Shown: positions 33,175-45,150 of the stretch, in pieces
Layout: each line of letters opens with the position of its first letter
Numbering within the stretch: the first letter of the stretch is position 1
Assembly (NCBI RefSeq): GCF_016808095.1
Contig: NC_068974.1
Location: 7,378,001-7,442,000, forward strand
Source of the DNA: Vigna angularis
Taxonomy: Eukaryota; Streptophyta; Magnoliopsida; Fabales; Fabaceae
Reading direction: 5' to 3'
DNA length: 64,000 nucleotides
Position numbers and translations under genes: made by a program
Notes under the pieces: generated by a model
Database searches by the model: none
What the model was told of the DNA's origin: nothing
The model's input: only the letters and a program-made list of their open reading frames with translations

Positions 33175-35158
33175 TATAATTTCCTCACACATCTTCAAGA
33201 TAATTTCTCTCTTATCATAACTTATAAACTTTGTGCAATTATGTTCAAATATTTTATTATTAATTACAATCAATCTAATAGTTTTAAGTTTCATATTTGA
33301 TTATTTCTATTCCTTTTTAACATTTATATCTATTTTTTCACATAAAAATATTTGACTTTTAAATGTTCTATTAAAACTTATCCTTTTTATTCTCATTGAT
33401 CTTTAACTTTTGTTTTTGATGAAGAAATTTTCTTTTTACTAAAATAATTTTCATTATCTTTCATTTCTTTATTATATTTTCAAAATATTGTTCATGTTAT
33501 CACATCCTTAGTTATATATTTGTTTTTCTTTGTGTTATTTCAATTGAGTGATGATCAAATTGTTTTCAAGACACATATTTAAACATTTTTACTCATTTTT
33601 AATATTTTTATTTGATGTTTATTTTTATTATATAGAATACTATGATGATGATTTTCATATAATTATTTTTATTTTTTAACTCATTTAATAATTGTAATTT
33701 TATCAACTCAATTGTACAAAGACGTGTTATTACAATAATATAATAATTTAATGTCATTGCCATAAATCTTGTTTATCCCCTCCAACATAAATTGAAGTTC
33801 AAAACATAAAAGATATATTCTAAATTTCATTTATTATTAATTTATTTATTGTTCTTTTTGTGTAATTTCAAAGTGGTGTATCATAATTTTTTATTAGTAT
33901 ATAAAAAAATGATTTAATTAGAATTTAGAGAAAAGAAATAGACATTTAAAATACTTTTAAAATTGGATACTTTTTTTTTGTTATATCTTTTAAAAACAAT
34001 ACTTTTTTATTTTATCAATTTTTTTCATTAATGTTTGTAAACTTAACAAATATTCGGTTAAACAAATCGGTCCTCTAATTTAAAATGTATATAATTAGAA
34101 TATTTTATATTAAAAAACAAAAATATAATTTTTTGATATTGAATATTTGATAATATCATACTTCTTTCTTTTTTGATGTTATATTTTATTTTTTATAAAA
34201 AATAATTAATTAATATTAGAAGTAAGAAGACAAGTATCAACATGATTATTAGTATATACTGTTATTCAATGTGAATGAAAATCGAATAAAAATGTTATAC
34301 TCATTGAGTATGAGTATAGGAATAAAGATAAATTTTTTTATAAATTTTTTTTAAAGATAAGTATGAGATAATGAAATTTGTCTCCAACTCTCTCAGTTAA
34401 TATTCTTAATATGTAATTAAGATATATAAGAAAAAATAGATGAAAATTAAATTTATTGAAACTGTAAGGTATTTAATATTAATAAAAGATCAATTTCTTT
34501 TAAAAGAATTACCTTGAAATATAAATATACGAGAGTTAAAAGTAAGATGTGTGGTTCTACCTTTAGGAACATATACCTCCAACCAAACATAAAATTTATG
34601 TGGTATTTGAAATTTTCTTTTAAGCACCATCATAACTAATAATGTTTTCTTCAATAATATATCATTTATAATAAATTCAATTGAATAACACTTTTTACTC
34701 TTTATTATTACAATTTAATTAGGAATCGAATCCAAATCTTTATTTTGACACGTCATTATAAAAGTATATGTTAGAATTTGGTTTCTAGTTTAGAATTTTT
34801 ACTTACTTTTTCAATTCTTTAAAATATTAAAATTATAGAACTTTTATTAATTTTCTTTTTTATAAAACTCATGTTACACATCACTACATACTATGATATT
34901 TTGGTTAGATTAACATCCTAAAAAATATGGGGATCAAAACGAAACAATGAAAAAAAAAATACATAGCAAACATTCTTCAAAAGAAATTAAACAATTCTAA
35001 ACATGGGAAGTTTATACCTATTATGAAAAAAAATCAAGATCAATCCTAGAAGTCAACTTATCCATACAATGATTTCTCTTTTTTAAGATTATGATAACAT
35101 TTAAATGTTAATATTTTATATATCTTTAAACATTTAATTCATCTCTTCAATAAGAGAC
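33175..35158. other. Intergenic, strongly AT-rich
   Basis: No gene, no long repeats and no inverted termini recognised. Confidence 0.5.
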
Positions 35159-35513
35159 TAAGGGTGTGTTCACTTGGGGTGATTGGAGGAGACGATTTGG
35201 GGGAGAGTGATTGAATTAATTTGAGGAGATTTGAGGGTAAATTTTTTTGTGTTTATTTGAGTGGATTTGGAAGTAATTGAGAGTGAATTTAGAGGTAAAG
35301 TTTGTGAGAATTAGTGTAGGATTTGATTGATATGACAGTTTTAAAAAGTTGTTTAATTGGTAGAAATTAAAGATTATCAAAATGCCCCTAGTTAGTAAAG
35401 TAATATAAAATGATAATTGTTAATGTTATATTTAATTGTAAAATTGTTTATAAAGAGTAAAAAATTAAGAATAATGATTAAAATTATTTTTTAAACAGTA
35501 AAAAAATGATAAT

Positions 35514-36250
35514 TTAGTAAAATGAGTTTATTTTTAAATGTAGTATTTGTTTGTAATAAAATATAGTTCCAAGTAGTATGAATTTATTTGTTATGGAAGT
35601 GAGATTTATTAATTTTGAATAGAGCCGATTAAGAACATTTTTTAAAATTCTAGAATCAGATGTTGTGTCTTCCCACCCAGCTAGAACGTATGTGAATTTC
35701 ATATCAAAATCACACGGGCAAACACATTTTGAGTTAATCTTTTCTTCCACGAAATCTTGGAGCATCTGTTTTAGGCACCTTTACACGAACATGAGTATCA
35801 TCTATGGCCCTTAAACAATCCTAAAAATTTAATTAAGAAGTCATCATACAACTAAATAACATTATCATCCTTTGATAAAATTACATTTTCAATTATGACC
35901 AAATGAGTACCTTAAAGTAAGGATAAAATCGATTATTGTTGAAGACATATGAATGAACCTCATCTTTCGATGGCTGAGTTAAAAATTTCTGATTCTAGAC
36001 TTAAAATAGCATCCAACACATTGTGAAAGTTTTTGCTAACCATCGCCCCATATCGATGGAAGAAAAATGCGACACTTCGATTCTTAACATTATGCCCAAT
36101 TATATGAAGAAATTGAGCTACTTGTTCCTCCATTGTGGAGCGAATGACGTCCTTAACTAACCCAGTTGTTCTTAGTCTCTCACAAAGATTAATAAATGCC
36201 TCTAAACCCATCCGAATAATGTCGCGACATCGATTAGTTATCAAAGGATG
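35514..36250 (-). pseudogene. Harbinger transposase remnant (minus-strand copy)
   Basis: Upstream part (36244-35960, in the spacer): CRDIIRMGLEAFINLCERLR, then TGLVKDVIRSTMEEQVAQFL, HIIGHNVKNRSVAFFFHRYG and FHNVLDAILSLE, the helix-turn-helix/DUF8040-like N-terminal region. Downstream part in the left arm (35850-35514): DCLRAIDDTHVRVKVPKTDA, PRFRGRKD, CDFDMKFTYVLAGWEDTTSD. The first catalytic Asp (AID-D/G-THV) is present. Stops and a frameshift after GRKD disrupt it, and the last catalytic Glu region is missing. Confidence 0.8.
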
Positions 36251-36284
36251 ATAATGTTATTCAGTTGTATAATGAGTTCTTAAT

Positions 36285-36519
36285 TAAATTTTAGGATTGT
36301 TTAGGGGCCATAGATGGTACTCATGTTCGTGTAAGGGTGCCTAAAACAGATGCTCCGAGATTTCGTGGAAGAAAAGATTGGCCAACTCAAAATGTGTTTG
36401 GCGCATGTGATTTTGATATGAAATTCATATACGTTCTAGCTGGGTGGGAAGGCACAACATCTGATTCTAGAATTTTAAAAAATGCTCTTGATCAGCTCTA
36501 TTCAAACTTCGTTTAATTA
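36285..36519 (+). pseudogene. Harbinger transposase DDE segment (inverted duplicate, plus strand)
   Basis: Plus strand reads DCLGAIDGTHVRVRVPKTDA, then PRFRGRKDWPTQNVFGACDF and DMKFIYVLAGWEGTTSDSRI. It is cleaner than the minus-strand copy, retaining WPTQNVF where that copy has a small deletion, but it lacks any N-terminal region. It ends at a stop after LYSNFV. Confidence 0.8.
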
Positions 36520-36991
36520 TCGGCTCTATTCAAAACTAATAAATCTCACTTCCATAACAAATAAATTCATACTACTTGGAACTATATTTTATTACAAACA
36601 AATACTACATTTAAAAATAAATTCATTTTACTAAATTATCATTTTTTTTACTTTTTAAAAAATAATTTTAATCATTATTGTTAATTTTTTACTCTTTATA
36701 AACATTTTTACAATTAAATATAACATTAACAATTATCATTTTATATTACTTTAATAACTAGGGGCATTTTGGTAATCTTTAATTTCTACCAATTAAACAA
36801 CTTTTTTAAAACTGTCACATCAATCAAATCCTACACTAATTCTCACAAACTTTACCTCTAAATCCAGTTTTAATTACCTCCAAATCCACTCAAATAAACA
36901 CAAAAAAATTTACCCTCAAATCCTCTCAAATTCATTCAATCACTCTCCCCTCAATCATCTCCTCCAATCACCCCAAGTGAACACACCCTAA

Positions 36992-37375
36992 TGCTTTGTT
37001 CACATGTGAGGATTTGTAGGAGATGATTTGGGGGAGAGTAATTGAATGAATTTGAGGGGATTTGAGGATAATTTTTTTGTTGTTTGTTTGAGTGGATTTG
37101 GAAGTAAAGTTTGTGAAAATTAATGTAGGATTTGATTGATGTGACAAATTTAAAAAAAATGTTTAATTGGTAGAAATTAAAGATTACCAAAATGCCCCTA
37201 GTTATTAATGTAATATAAAATGATAATGGTTAATGTTATATTTAATTGTAAAAAAATTTATAAAGAATAAAAAATTAACATTAATTATTAAAATTAATTT
37301 TAATATTATACAAAATTTTTATTTTAGTATAATGAATTTATTTTTAATTATAATATTTTTGTAATATTATTTATT
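36992..37375. mobile_element. Truncated second Harbinger copy abutting the first
   Basis: Begins TGCTTTGTTCACATGTGAGGA and then parallels the left arm of the first element ('GATTTGGGGGAGAGT', 'AAAATGCCCCTAGTTA', 'TTAATGTTATATTTAATTG') to about 37330. No right terminus. The first element's right TSD lies exactly at its edge, which suggests insertion into or next to the older copy. Confidence 0.65.
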
Positions 37376-37379
37376 ATCA

Positions 37380-38230
37380 AAGTAAAATTAAATATTATTA
37401 AAGAAAGAAATAATTAATCACAGAACCACCACCACCCAAAGAGAGCCTTTCTAACTAACTTGGAAGTTCTAACCACCACCACCAAAAAAAAACAAAACAC
37501 AGCGTCTTCCTATCCTATACAATAACCAGAAGAAAAAACATAGGTCTCGTTGCTTTCTATAAAAGACAATTTTCACTACCATTACCCCCAAAATCCTCAA
37601 CACTGATATTAAAATCACACACCGTCAAAGCCTCGAAAAATTTCTGCGTAGTCGCACATGACGATTCGGAAGTGGAAGAAGACATCGCCGTCGTCGAGCG
37701 ACGGAAGATCCAGCACCGGAATACCGAAGGCGCGTGGAAGTTGGAGAAAATCTGGCCATAGTCTTCGAAGCGTGGTGAGAGGGAGTGGCCACCGGTGAAC
37801 CTTGTCGTGTCGCCGTATATGTGGTCATATAGAGTTTCGACCAGAAAAGTTGCGCCTCCTGCGGTGCCGGTGATTTTCTTGGAAACTGTAATGGGAAACT
37901 TGTTTGGTTGGCGAGAACCGAATATAACAGCTTCATGTCGCACTGCACTGTAACCAAATACATATACCCCAGAACCAAATACACCCTTTACCTCAATTTC
38001 TTCTAAGCAATGGAACCGGATACAACACTTCTAGAACCGAATACACAACCATGCTTCAAGTTTTGGTTCTCCATCTTCAATGCATCTTCCTGCTTCAAGC
38101 TTTCGTTCTTCATCTTCAACGCATCTTCATGTTGAAAATATGGCAGCAGCCACGTTCCAGCCATCAACACACACCATTCTCGATTCGTGGTCATTATTAA
38201 CTATGCATGATTATTTATTAAGCATGGCCT
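37380..38230. other. Unassigned region with moderately GC-rich open frames
   Basis: Minus-strand frames 37557-37943 (128 codons) and 37625-37984 (119 codons) overlap, and neither shows a recognisable domain. A 41-bp tandem duplication at about 38050-38130 ('TGCTTCAAG.TTT.GTTCT.CATCTTCAA.GCATCTTC') gives a repeat EDALKM-N-SLK in a minus frame. Possibly a gene fragment; not called as a gene. Confidence 0.3.
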
Positions 38231-38990
38231 GAAATCGAAGCTTTGGAATCGAATAGCTTTCTTTTTTTACATGGTATTATGATATTTAGGAAGGACAAAT
38301 ATGACATTTGCCTTCAATTCACCGCAAATAATCTCATATATGCAAGTGATAAAAAAAGCTCGTATCTCGCAAATCTCTTCCATTCCGTTTGCGCAAATCA
38401 GCCAAAGCGAAAACCACCTATCTCTCATTTCCTTCTTCGCTTTTCCTTCTCAACAGTACCATCCACCAAAATGAACAGAGTGTAAAAGAGTTTGAACAAG
38501 TAGCAAGACTAGGGCTTTCACAAGTTACTCAATTACTATTCATTTTAATCGAACCAATCTCCAAAGTCTGGCATTTATATCAAAAGATTTTAGAATTAAA
38601 ATGGCATGCATAGCATTCTTTATGTATTTCATAGAATAATTACCCATCAATCTTAGATATCCTCACATAATATACACTACAATTTATAATAAAACACTTT
38701 GATCAAATCTATCTTAATTTCTCATCTCCAAATCATCTAATTAGTATAAATTATATCAACTAGAATTCTAACAAGGCATTCCCGATGGGCTTAAATGAAT
38801 GTAGTTAATAATTCGTAAACCGCTATTGCGAATTCGTAAAAATATCCTCTCTCTCTATATATATATATAACAATTTGACATTGAAAGCATAAATTTAGCC
38901 TTTTACCTTGTACCTAGCCTGCTATACATAAGTTTTCATAAAATAAGCATGTTTTAGGGAGAAATAGAAGCAAATTAAATTAGCTTAGTC
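38231..38990. other. Intergenic
   Basis: No supported gene; a short CT/AT microsatellite at about 38845-38870. Confidence 0.4.
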
Positions 38991-38999
38991 CTTTGGAGC

Positions 39000-40440
39000 A
39001 GCAACAACAAAGGAAAAAAATTTCTAATTTTCTTTAGATTCAAAATCCTAGAATCGTAAAAAAATTCAATTAGAAATATCTTCAAAGAGAGTGAGTCCCT
39101 TGAAAATTGTGTATGGATTACAACTCAAAATTCTCATTTAAAAAAATAAGATAGAATCCAAACATAGTTATCCCAGGCTTGAGAAACAATGGCAGAAAAA
39201 TGTAACTGGATAGCTTAAGGAACACCTACAAGGAGAGAAATTAAGTATTCTCTAATATAGTATCAGAAAAATGCCTTATTTTTAGCCAAACAAAATAAGG
39301 TTGAAAATGAGATAGCTCCATATATTTATGCTTTAAAAACCTTAACTGCATTAACTTTTCCCATAACTATAAACAAATTCCTAGGCTAACTTGAGAATAT
39401 ATGCTTTATTCTCTCCACTTGAAAGTTTGTCACATTCAAACCTCCCTCAACTTTGAAGAGCAAATTTTCGATTAGTTAACCATGACTAACCCCTGCTTGT
39501 AAGTATCTCCACTCCAAATAAAATTTCTCACCCTTTTATTAATCTTCCTTATTATTATGTTAGGCCATTTATAAACATGACACTGTAAGAAAGAAAACCA
39601 GAAATAACACTATTAGCTAACTTTTTGAATGATTAATTGACTGACTCGAACAAGAACCATATATAACTTTAAACTTCATAAGATAGTTTAAAGATTTACT
39701 ATCAACTCTATACAAGAACAAATATATCATCACATATAAAATATGTGATTAAAAAAAACTTTAGAACTAGCCATAGAAAAAGGAAAACAAAGGAGACAAC
39801 ATGCCCTACCTAACACCTTTACTACAATAGAAGTATCCAACAAAACTATCACCAAAAGCATGATATAATTTAAGAAAAAGTACCATGAAACCCCAAATGG
39901 TTCAAAACCCATAGCAAAATACTAAGAGTGTAAAAAACTTTTGTAATATCAATTTTAAAAGGTACATTCCCACCTTTAGTTTTTTTATAAAGCATATTAT
40001 TTTTTCATATAGACAATATAAATATTAAAATTTTTACGTAAATTAAAGATAAAACTAATTTATAACGTATAACTGAGTGTAAACTTTATCTTAAGAATAT
40101 ATCATATTAAATTTATCTTTAAAGTTCACTTCTTAAGTACACTATTTAATATTTTTCCTCTTAATAAAAACCATATTAATTATGAGAGATCATCCTGTTA
40201 CAAACAACGGCTAACCTATCTGCCTAAGTTTTAGGAATAATTTTAAATCTAATGTTTGCTACGACGAGAGGCCTAAAACAAATTCAACTCTAGGAAGTTT
40301 AGGAATAAAACAACATTAAAGTTCATCCCCAAAATAAAAAACCAATTATAAAGAAAAAACTGTCTAATAACATTACAGACATCCATTTTAATAGTATTCC
40401 ATCATGAATAATAAAAGGAGCTACCAAATTAAAATTATAT
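39000..40440 (-). pseudogene. Decayed LINE (L1-type non-LTR) reverse transcriptase
   Basis: On the minus strand, read across frameshifts and stops, successive L1-type RT blocks appear in order. About 40440-40300: FGSSFYYSWWNTIKMDVCN, then GMNFNVV. About 40260-40190: FRPLVVANIRFKIIPKT followed by ADRLAVVCNRMIS. About 39850-39780: GYFYCSKGVR-stop-GMLSPLF (ancestral GVRQGDPLSPLLF block). About 39730-39600: HILYVMIYLFLYR (decayed YADD block) and SINHSKS. About 39440-39400: KVEGGLNVTN (EGGLG block). Because of the decay it needs a profile search. The 3' end near 39000 is approximate. Confidence 0.7.
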
Positions 40441-40444
40441 AATT

Positions 40445-41940
40445 GTTATTAAATTATTATTTTTGATAAATTTTATATAAACTATCAAATAATTAATATG
40501 AATCAGATAGTTAAATTTGTATCATTAATACATCTATAAATTTGTTTATCTTTTATTACTGAATTATTTTCTTTAATTTGAATTTATCATTTTAATAAAT
40601 GATATTTTTTATATTCATTTTATATTTCAATTTAAATTATTTGAAAACAAAATTCCTAATACATTTATATAAATACAAATTTACAACGGTAACTTAGATA
40701 ATTAATTTAAATTATAATTTAAGAAACCTGAGGATGATTGTTGTCAAAATTGTCGTTGAAAGTTGGCCAATATATTTTTAAACAAACTTATCATGTATAC
40801 AATGATAGATGTTACAAGAACCACTATGTAGATCATACATACAACGACAGTTTGAATAATAATTGTCTTCATATGAAGATACAATGATGATTTTCAACTC
40901 TCATCAAAACTCTTTTTTACAACCCATGTATTAATGAGAAGAATCATTGCTAAATGCTTATTTTAACTATAAAACCCCTGTTTACATGTGAGTTTCTATT
41001 TAGTAACTCAATTCAAGATAATATAATTATATTGCCTAGAATAGGATTGGATTATTAAGTTAAGTAACTACAATTTTTTCCTGTATAATTTTTAAACAAT
41101 TCTTAAAGCCAATGTTTCAATATTTCTTAATATTTAAAAAGTAATAACCCTATTTATATAGCATACACTAACTTTAACTTATATAATCTATTTATTTATT
41201 TTAAGTTTAATTAGTAGTTTGGTTTCTATAGTTAAACAACTGATTACTTTTTTTTACTTAATTGAGTTTATATTATTTTTTTTTTTGTAAAAAAACTTAA
41301 TGTGGTCTCTTTCTTAAATTGGCATAATACAATGTCAAAGTTTTATATATAAAATATATTTCTACTATGTATTACTATGTCATTTTTTACTTTGAAACCT
41401 CTAACACATAGAACTTTCTAATTAGAAAATGACTCATATTTTGACTCTTGACTATTTCTCAATAATATAGTTTTGATTGTTAGATTATTAGTATTACGTA
41501 AACTAAATCAACTCGATGAGAGTCATTTTTCCATAGAGATAACAAACACTTGTTTTTCAATTTAACTAGGGTGCTTTGCTCTACAAACAAGATTAATTTG
41601 ATGTAGAAATTACATATGTTGTGAATTAGTCTTATCCAAACACTTAAAGAATTCATTCTCTTTTTTACTTCAATTTTAATTAAAATTTTGTGCATGTCGT
41701 ACTAACACAATCCTCTTTTTGTTTATTTTTTATTTTAATAACAATGAAAAGGAGACAAAAGACACTATGATCAAAATATGAATTAAGATGGTGAATCAAG
41801 GAATGATGTGTATTAAGGCGATACCAAATGAGATAAAGTAATTGCAATCAAATGTAAATAATACAATAAATTGCATAAACTAAATTATTAAGGAAAGTAA
41901 AACAACTTATAAAATACAACAAAAGCAGTGACATAGATTG
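40445..41940. other. Intergenic, AT-rich
   Basis: No gene or clear repeat structure. The left edge of the following LTR could not be fixed. Confidence 0.4.
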
Positions 41941-41949
41941 CAACAACCA

Positions 41950-42522
41950 ATATTGGATTATTCATTTTTCATGTTCGTAGAGTTCTCATAATACATGTAT
42001 TGTTTCCGTAATTTATCACCCTTGCAAAATACAAAATCAACTTATTTATATTTTCTATCTAGACACTTACAAAGAGTGAATTTAAAATTAAATAAGTCAT
42101 CTGAAACCACTTTATAACTATCATGAACAACTTCTTTCTAGAGTCCACACGTCTTCAGCAGTTAAGATCCATGTGACACACAAATAATTGGACTCTTCGA
42201 TTCACTATGGTTATTTTCATTGAATTTCATTGAATCTTGACAACCTTTAAATAGGTGTAAATAAGATCTCGGACCAAATACAAATAATAAAAACTAAAAC
42301 AAAACATCAACTGACTCAAAATAAAAATAACTACTTAACCTATTTGTATCTTATATCAATAAAATAAAAATAATATTACACTTAAATTAATAGAAAATCA
42401 AAACTACCTATCCATATTTTATCTCTATCAAAATTAAAATAAATATTAATAGACGCAAACTAATAAAATAACACTCAAACAAATTTACTAATAAACCCCT
42501 AAAATTTAAGTTTATCCCAACA
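41950..42522 (-). repeat. 3' LTR of a minus-strand copia element (left end approximate)
   Basis: Minus strand starts TGTTGGGATAAACTTAAATT at 42522, right after a purine run TATGGAGGAGTTT. The first ~48 bp recur at 45100-45148, on the far side of the gag pseudogene, as a 5' LTR remnant. A motif 'AATAGGTGTAAATAAG' lies inside. The left terminus was not identified. Confidence 0.5.
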
Positions 42523-43254
42523 AAACTCCTCCATAAACTTATATTTTTCATCCTTTATTTGGCTTTCCATGTGCATCATCCCACATCAGGCTTGCTTCTT
42601 TTAACTAAATTTTGGTTCTTCATTTTCTTCAAGTTGGTTGTGTTGTCTTTTACCTTAATTAAATTCGCTAATGATTTGGATGACTAGTTCTTTGTTTTGT
42701 CCATCTTCTTAGTAACCTCGACTAACTCGTTTCTGACTTTAGGTGATTTCTCTACAATCGTTGTTGACCTCTGAGTAACATTAGCCGACTTTTTCATATC
42801 GTTCAAAATTTTACTCATTAGATTTTTTGCTATCTCATTATCTAAGCTTATCATACCTTAGTTCTTCTCAACATCCTCATCTTCCTCTTTCCCGTTTTCA
42901 TCCAGTTTAAGAACACTAGATGCTTCTTCCTCCTTGTCAACAATCACCTTCTTCATCTCCTCAAGCTCAACCCTCTATTTATTCATAATCTCATTATCTT
43001 CATTTAGAAGCATTTTTATGTGCTGAATCTCTTCATCTTTTTGTTTGAGTTTCTTCTTCGGGTTTTCCTTCTCCATGTTTGTCGCATAATTTACCAAGAT
43101 CACTCCATCCATTCTTTGGACCGAGCTCTCTATGTCCACACTTTCTGCATTCAAGCTCTTTGCCATCAATAAGATTTCACACTCTTCCTTTGCATCTTCA
43201 GTAAGGAGATTTGCCTCCCCCTTTGTCTTAACCTAGCAACACTTTGCAATGTGT

Positions 43255-44228
43255 CACTAGTACAAAAATCGCATACAACGTTGAATATTTTTTAAAAATC
43301 GCATTTCAAGAGATGATAAATTGACGTCGAATTTAAAAAATTCAATGTTAAATTAATGTCAAATTTTTTAATATACGACGTTAACTTAACGTCGAATTTT
43401 GTAAACATATAACGTTAATCTATTTTTTGTTTTTTTTAATTAATTGTGATCCTTTTTTACAACTCTACGAGACCTGAAAAGTAGAAAAACAACAAATTTC
43501 AGTTTTTTGTATTTTATAAAGCAAGAACTATGAACGTGTAGTGTAGTATCAACAACAAACAACAATAACCAACAACAATAACCAACAACAAACAAGTTCA
43601 TTGAAACAACAACAACAAACAAGTTCATTGAAACAACAACAACAAACAAGTTCATTGAAACAACAATAATAAACAAGTTTAACCAAACAATAACAAATAA
43701 GTTCAACAAAAAAAACAACAAACAAGTTCAACAAATAAGTTCTTCAAAACGAAAACGAAAACTAACCTTCAAAAGGTGGGTTCATCGGAATAAAGTGTTG
43801 TCACCAGTGACAGAGAAAGCAGAATGTGTCTATAAAGGACAAGAACACGAAAATAATTGGTCAAAACAAACAAAAATCATACATAAAGTAATTAATTAAC
43901 ATGAATTTGTATCAAATGAAAGAAAGATTACATGTGATGGTCGTCAAACTTCGTTGGAGAAAAGTTTGAGAAGAGAAGAGTGTCTCGCGCGCTAAGATAA
44001 AGTGAATGAATTTTCAATCTCCAGCTCAAATTTTTATTGAATTCACTAACCTTTTAACGTCTAACGCTGGGGCATTCGATGTTTTATATCCTTTTACGTT
44101 GAATTACAATTCTAAACGACGTTTAATAATTTCATTTATTTACAAAAATGTCACCGATCATTTTTAACGTTGGTTGTTCAGTAGTTGGACGTTGAATGCG
44201 TGACATTATACACTTTTTTGTACTAGTG
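43255..44228. mobile_element. Non-autonomous CACTA element, 974 bp, TSD TGT
   Basis: Left end CACTAGTACAAAAATCGC, right end (reverse complement) CACTAGTACAAAAAAGTG. Perfect 3-bp TSD TGT (43252-43254, 44229-44231). The interior has repeated 'AACGTCGAAT' / 'ACGTTGAA' motifs near both ends, as subterminal repeats do, and a short tandem array (43590-43680). No transposase. Inserted in the copia gag zinc-knuckle region. Confidence 0.9.
43592..43735. repeat. Tandem repeat of ~39-bp units (AACAACAACAAACAAGTTCATTGAA) in the CACTA element
   Basis: Three close copies of 'ACAAACAAGTTCATTGAAACAACA' at about 43587, 43613 and 43643, followed by two decayed copies. On the minus strand this gives an artefactual repeat of FNELVCCCC. 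Confidence 0.8.
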
Positions 44229-45099
44229 TGTCCAGCCTTACCACAATTGTAGCATTTCCTCAATCTACACTCATTTGCATAGTGGTCGTGCTTTCCACAC
44301 TTAAAACACTACACTCCTAACCAATCTCCTCGACCTTTCCCTTGTCTTCAGTCATGCCAATTTTGTTGACTAGTTTGATCTTCACTATCATCTTCAAAAT
44401 TACCTTGGCCACATCCACCTCGTCCTCGACCTCCTCATCCTTTGCCTCTAAGACCTCGGTTATGAGTATTTCGAGTTTCATTCGAGTCAAACTATGCTTG
44501 TAGTGCTTGATTGTTGGGATCCCTCCTTTTCTTTTTCTTCCTTAGTCCGTGGGCCTTTAATGACCTAGTTAACTCTTCCATAGTGAGAGTTGACAGATCA
44601 TTTGTCTCTTCAATAATGACAACATTACTTTCAAAATCATCCGTCAAATTTCTCAAAATCTTTTTCGCAACCCGGTTAGGAGACACCTCTTCTTCGTTCA
44701 TTCCGAGTTGGTTGGTCATATTTTGCACTTGAGCTATAAACTCGGTAACTTCTTCCTTTTCATCCATCTTCATATGTTCAAACTCTCTTCTGAGAGCTTA
44801 TACTCGGACTTGCCTCATGCGGATATCTTCTTTGTAGGCCACCTTCAGAATTTCCTAAGCTTCTTTTGTTGACTTCGTATTATCTATTTTCTTGAACCCC
44901 GATCCATCCACTACATTATATAGAAAGTACAAAGCCGATATTTCTTTCACTCGTGTCCTTTTCAATGTAGCAATCTGGGTCACTGTTTCATCTTCATCAT
45001 TCGCAAGTTCATTGTACTCGTTCTCCACTATGTCACATACATCTTGGAATCCAAGAAGAACCTTCATCTACAAAGACCAATTGTTGTAGTTGTAATAAG

Positions 45100-45150
45100 A
45101 CTCAAACAAAATTATTAATAAACTCCTAAAATGTAAGTTTATCACAATAT
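45100..45150 (-). repeat. 5' LTR remnant of the copia element
   Basis: About 48 bp matching the start of the 3' LTR (42473-42521), with about 7 differences: 'ACTCAAACAAA.TTA.TAATAAAC.CCTAAAAT.TAAGTTTATC'. Most of the 5' LTR has been lost. Confidence 0.55.

Larger units (their letters stand above)
35162..36988. mobile_element. PIF/Harbinger element with inverted duplication of its transposase half
   Basis: Termini GGGTGTGTTCACTTGGGGTG (left) and its near-perfect inverse at the right, flanked by TSD TAA (35159-35161, 36989-36991), as expected for PIF/Harbinger. Arms of about 720-750 bp (35162-35880 and 36240-36988) are inverted copies of each other around a ~360-bp spacer. Both arms carry the first part of the DDE transposase domain, so one functional half has been duplicated in inverse orientation. 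The element could fold into a long hairpin. Confidence 0.85.
42640..45070 (-). pseudogene. copia gag pseudogene, interrupted by a CACTA element
   Basis: Minus strand from 45067: MKVLLGFQDVCDIVENEYNE, then ISALYFLYNVVDGSGFKKI, then (44773 down) MKMDEKEEVTEFIAQVQNMT, SLKAHGLRKKKKRRDPNNQA and a zinc knuckle CFKCGKHDHYANEC followed by CYNCGKAGH (about 44310-44235). The CACTA element (43255-44228) splits it here. Beyond it, the spacer EANLLTEDAKEE, then a Lys/Glu-rich coiled segment at 43169-42900. The protein is gag with two CCHC-like motifs; several stops and a frameshift. No PR, IN or RT follows: the 3' LTR begins about 120 bp further on, so pol has been deleted. Confidence 0.78.

Noticed and set aside
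32898..33188. Frames rich in YIYIYI
   Set aside because: Translated TA microsatellites.
43440..43734. Frames with repeated FNELVCCCC / SMNLFVVVV
   Set aside because: Translation of the tandem array inside the CACTA element.
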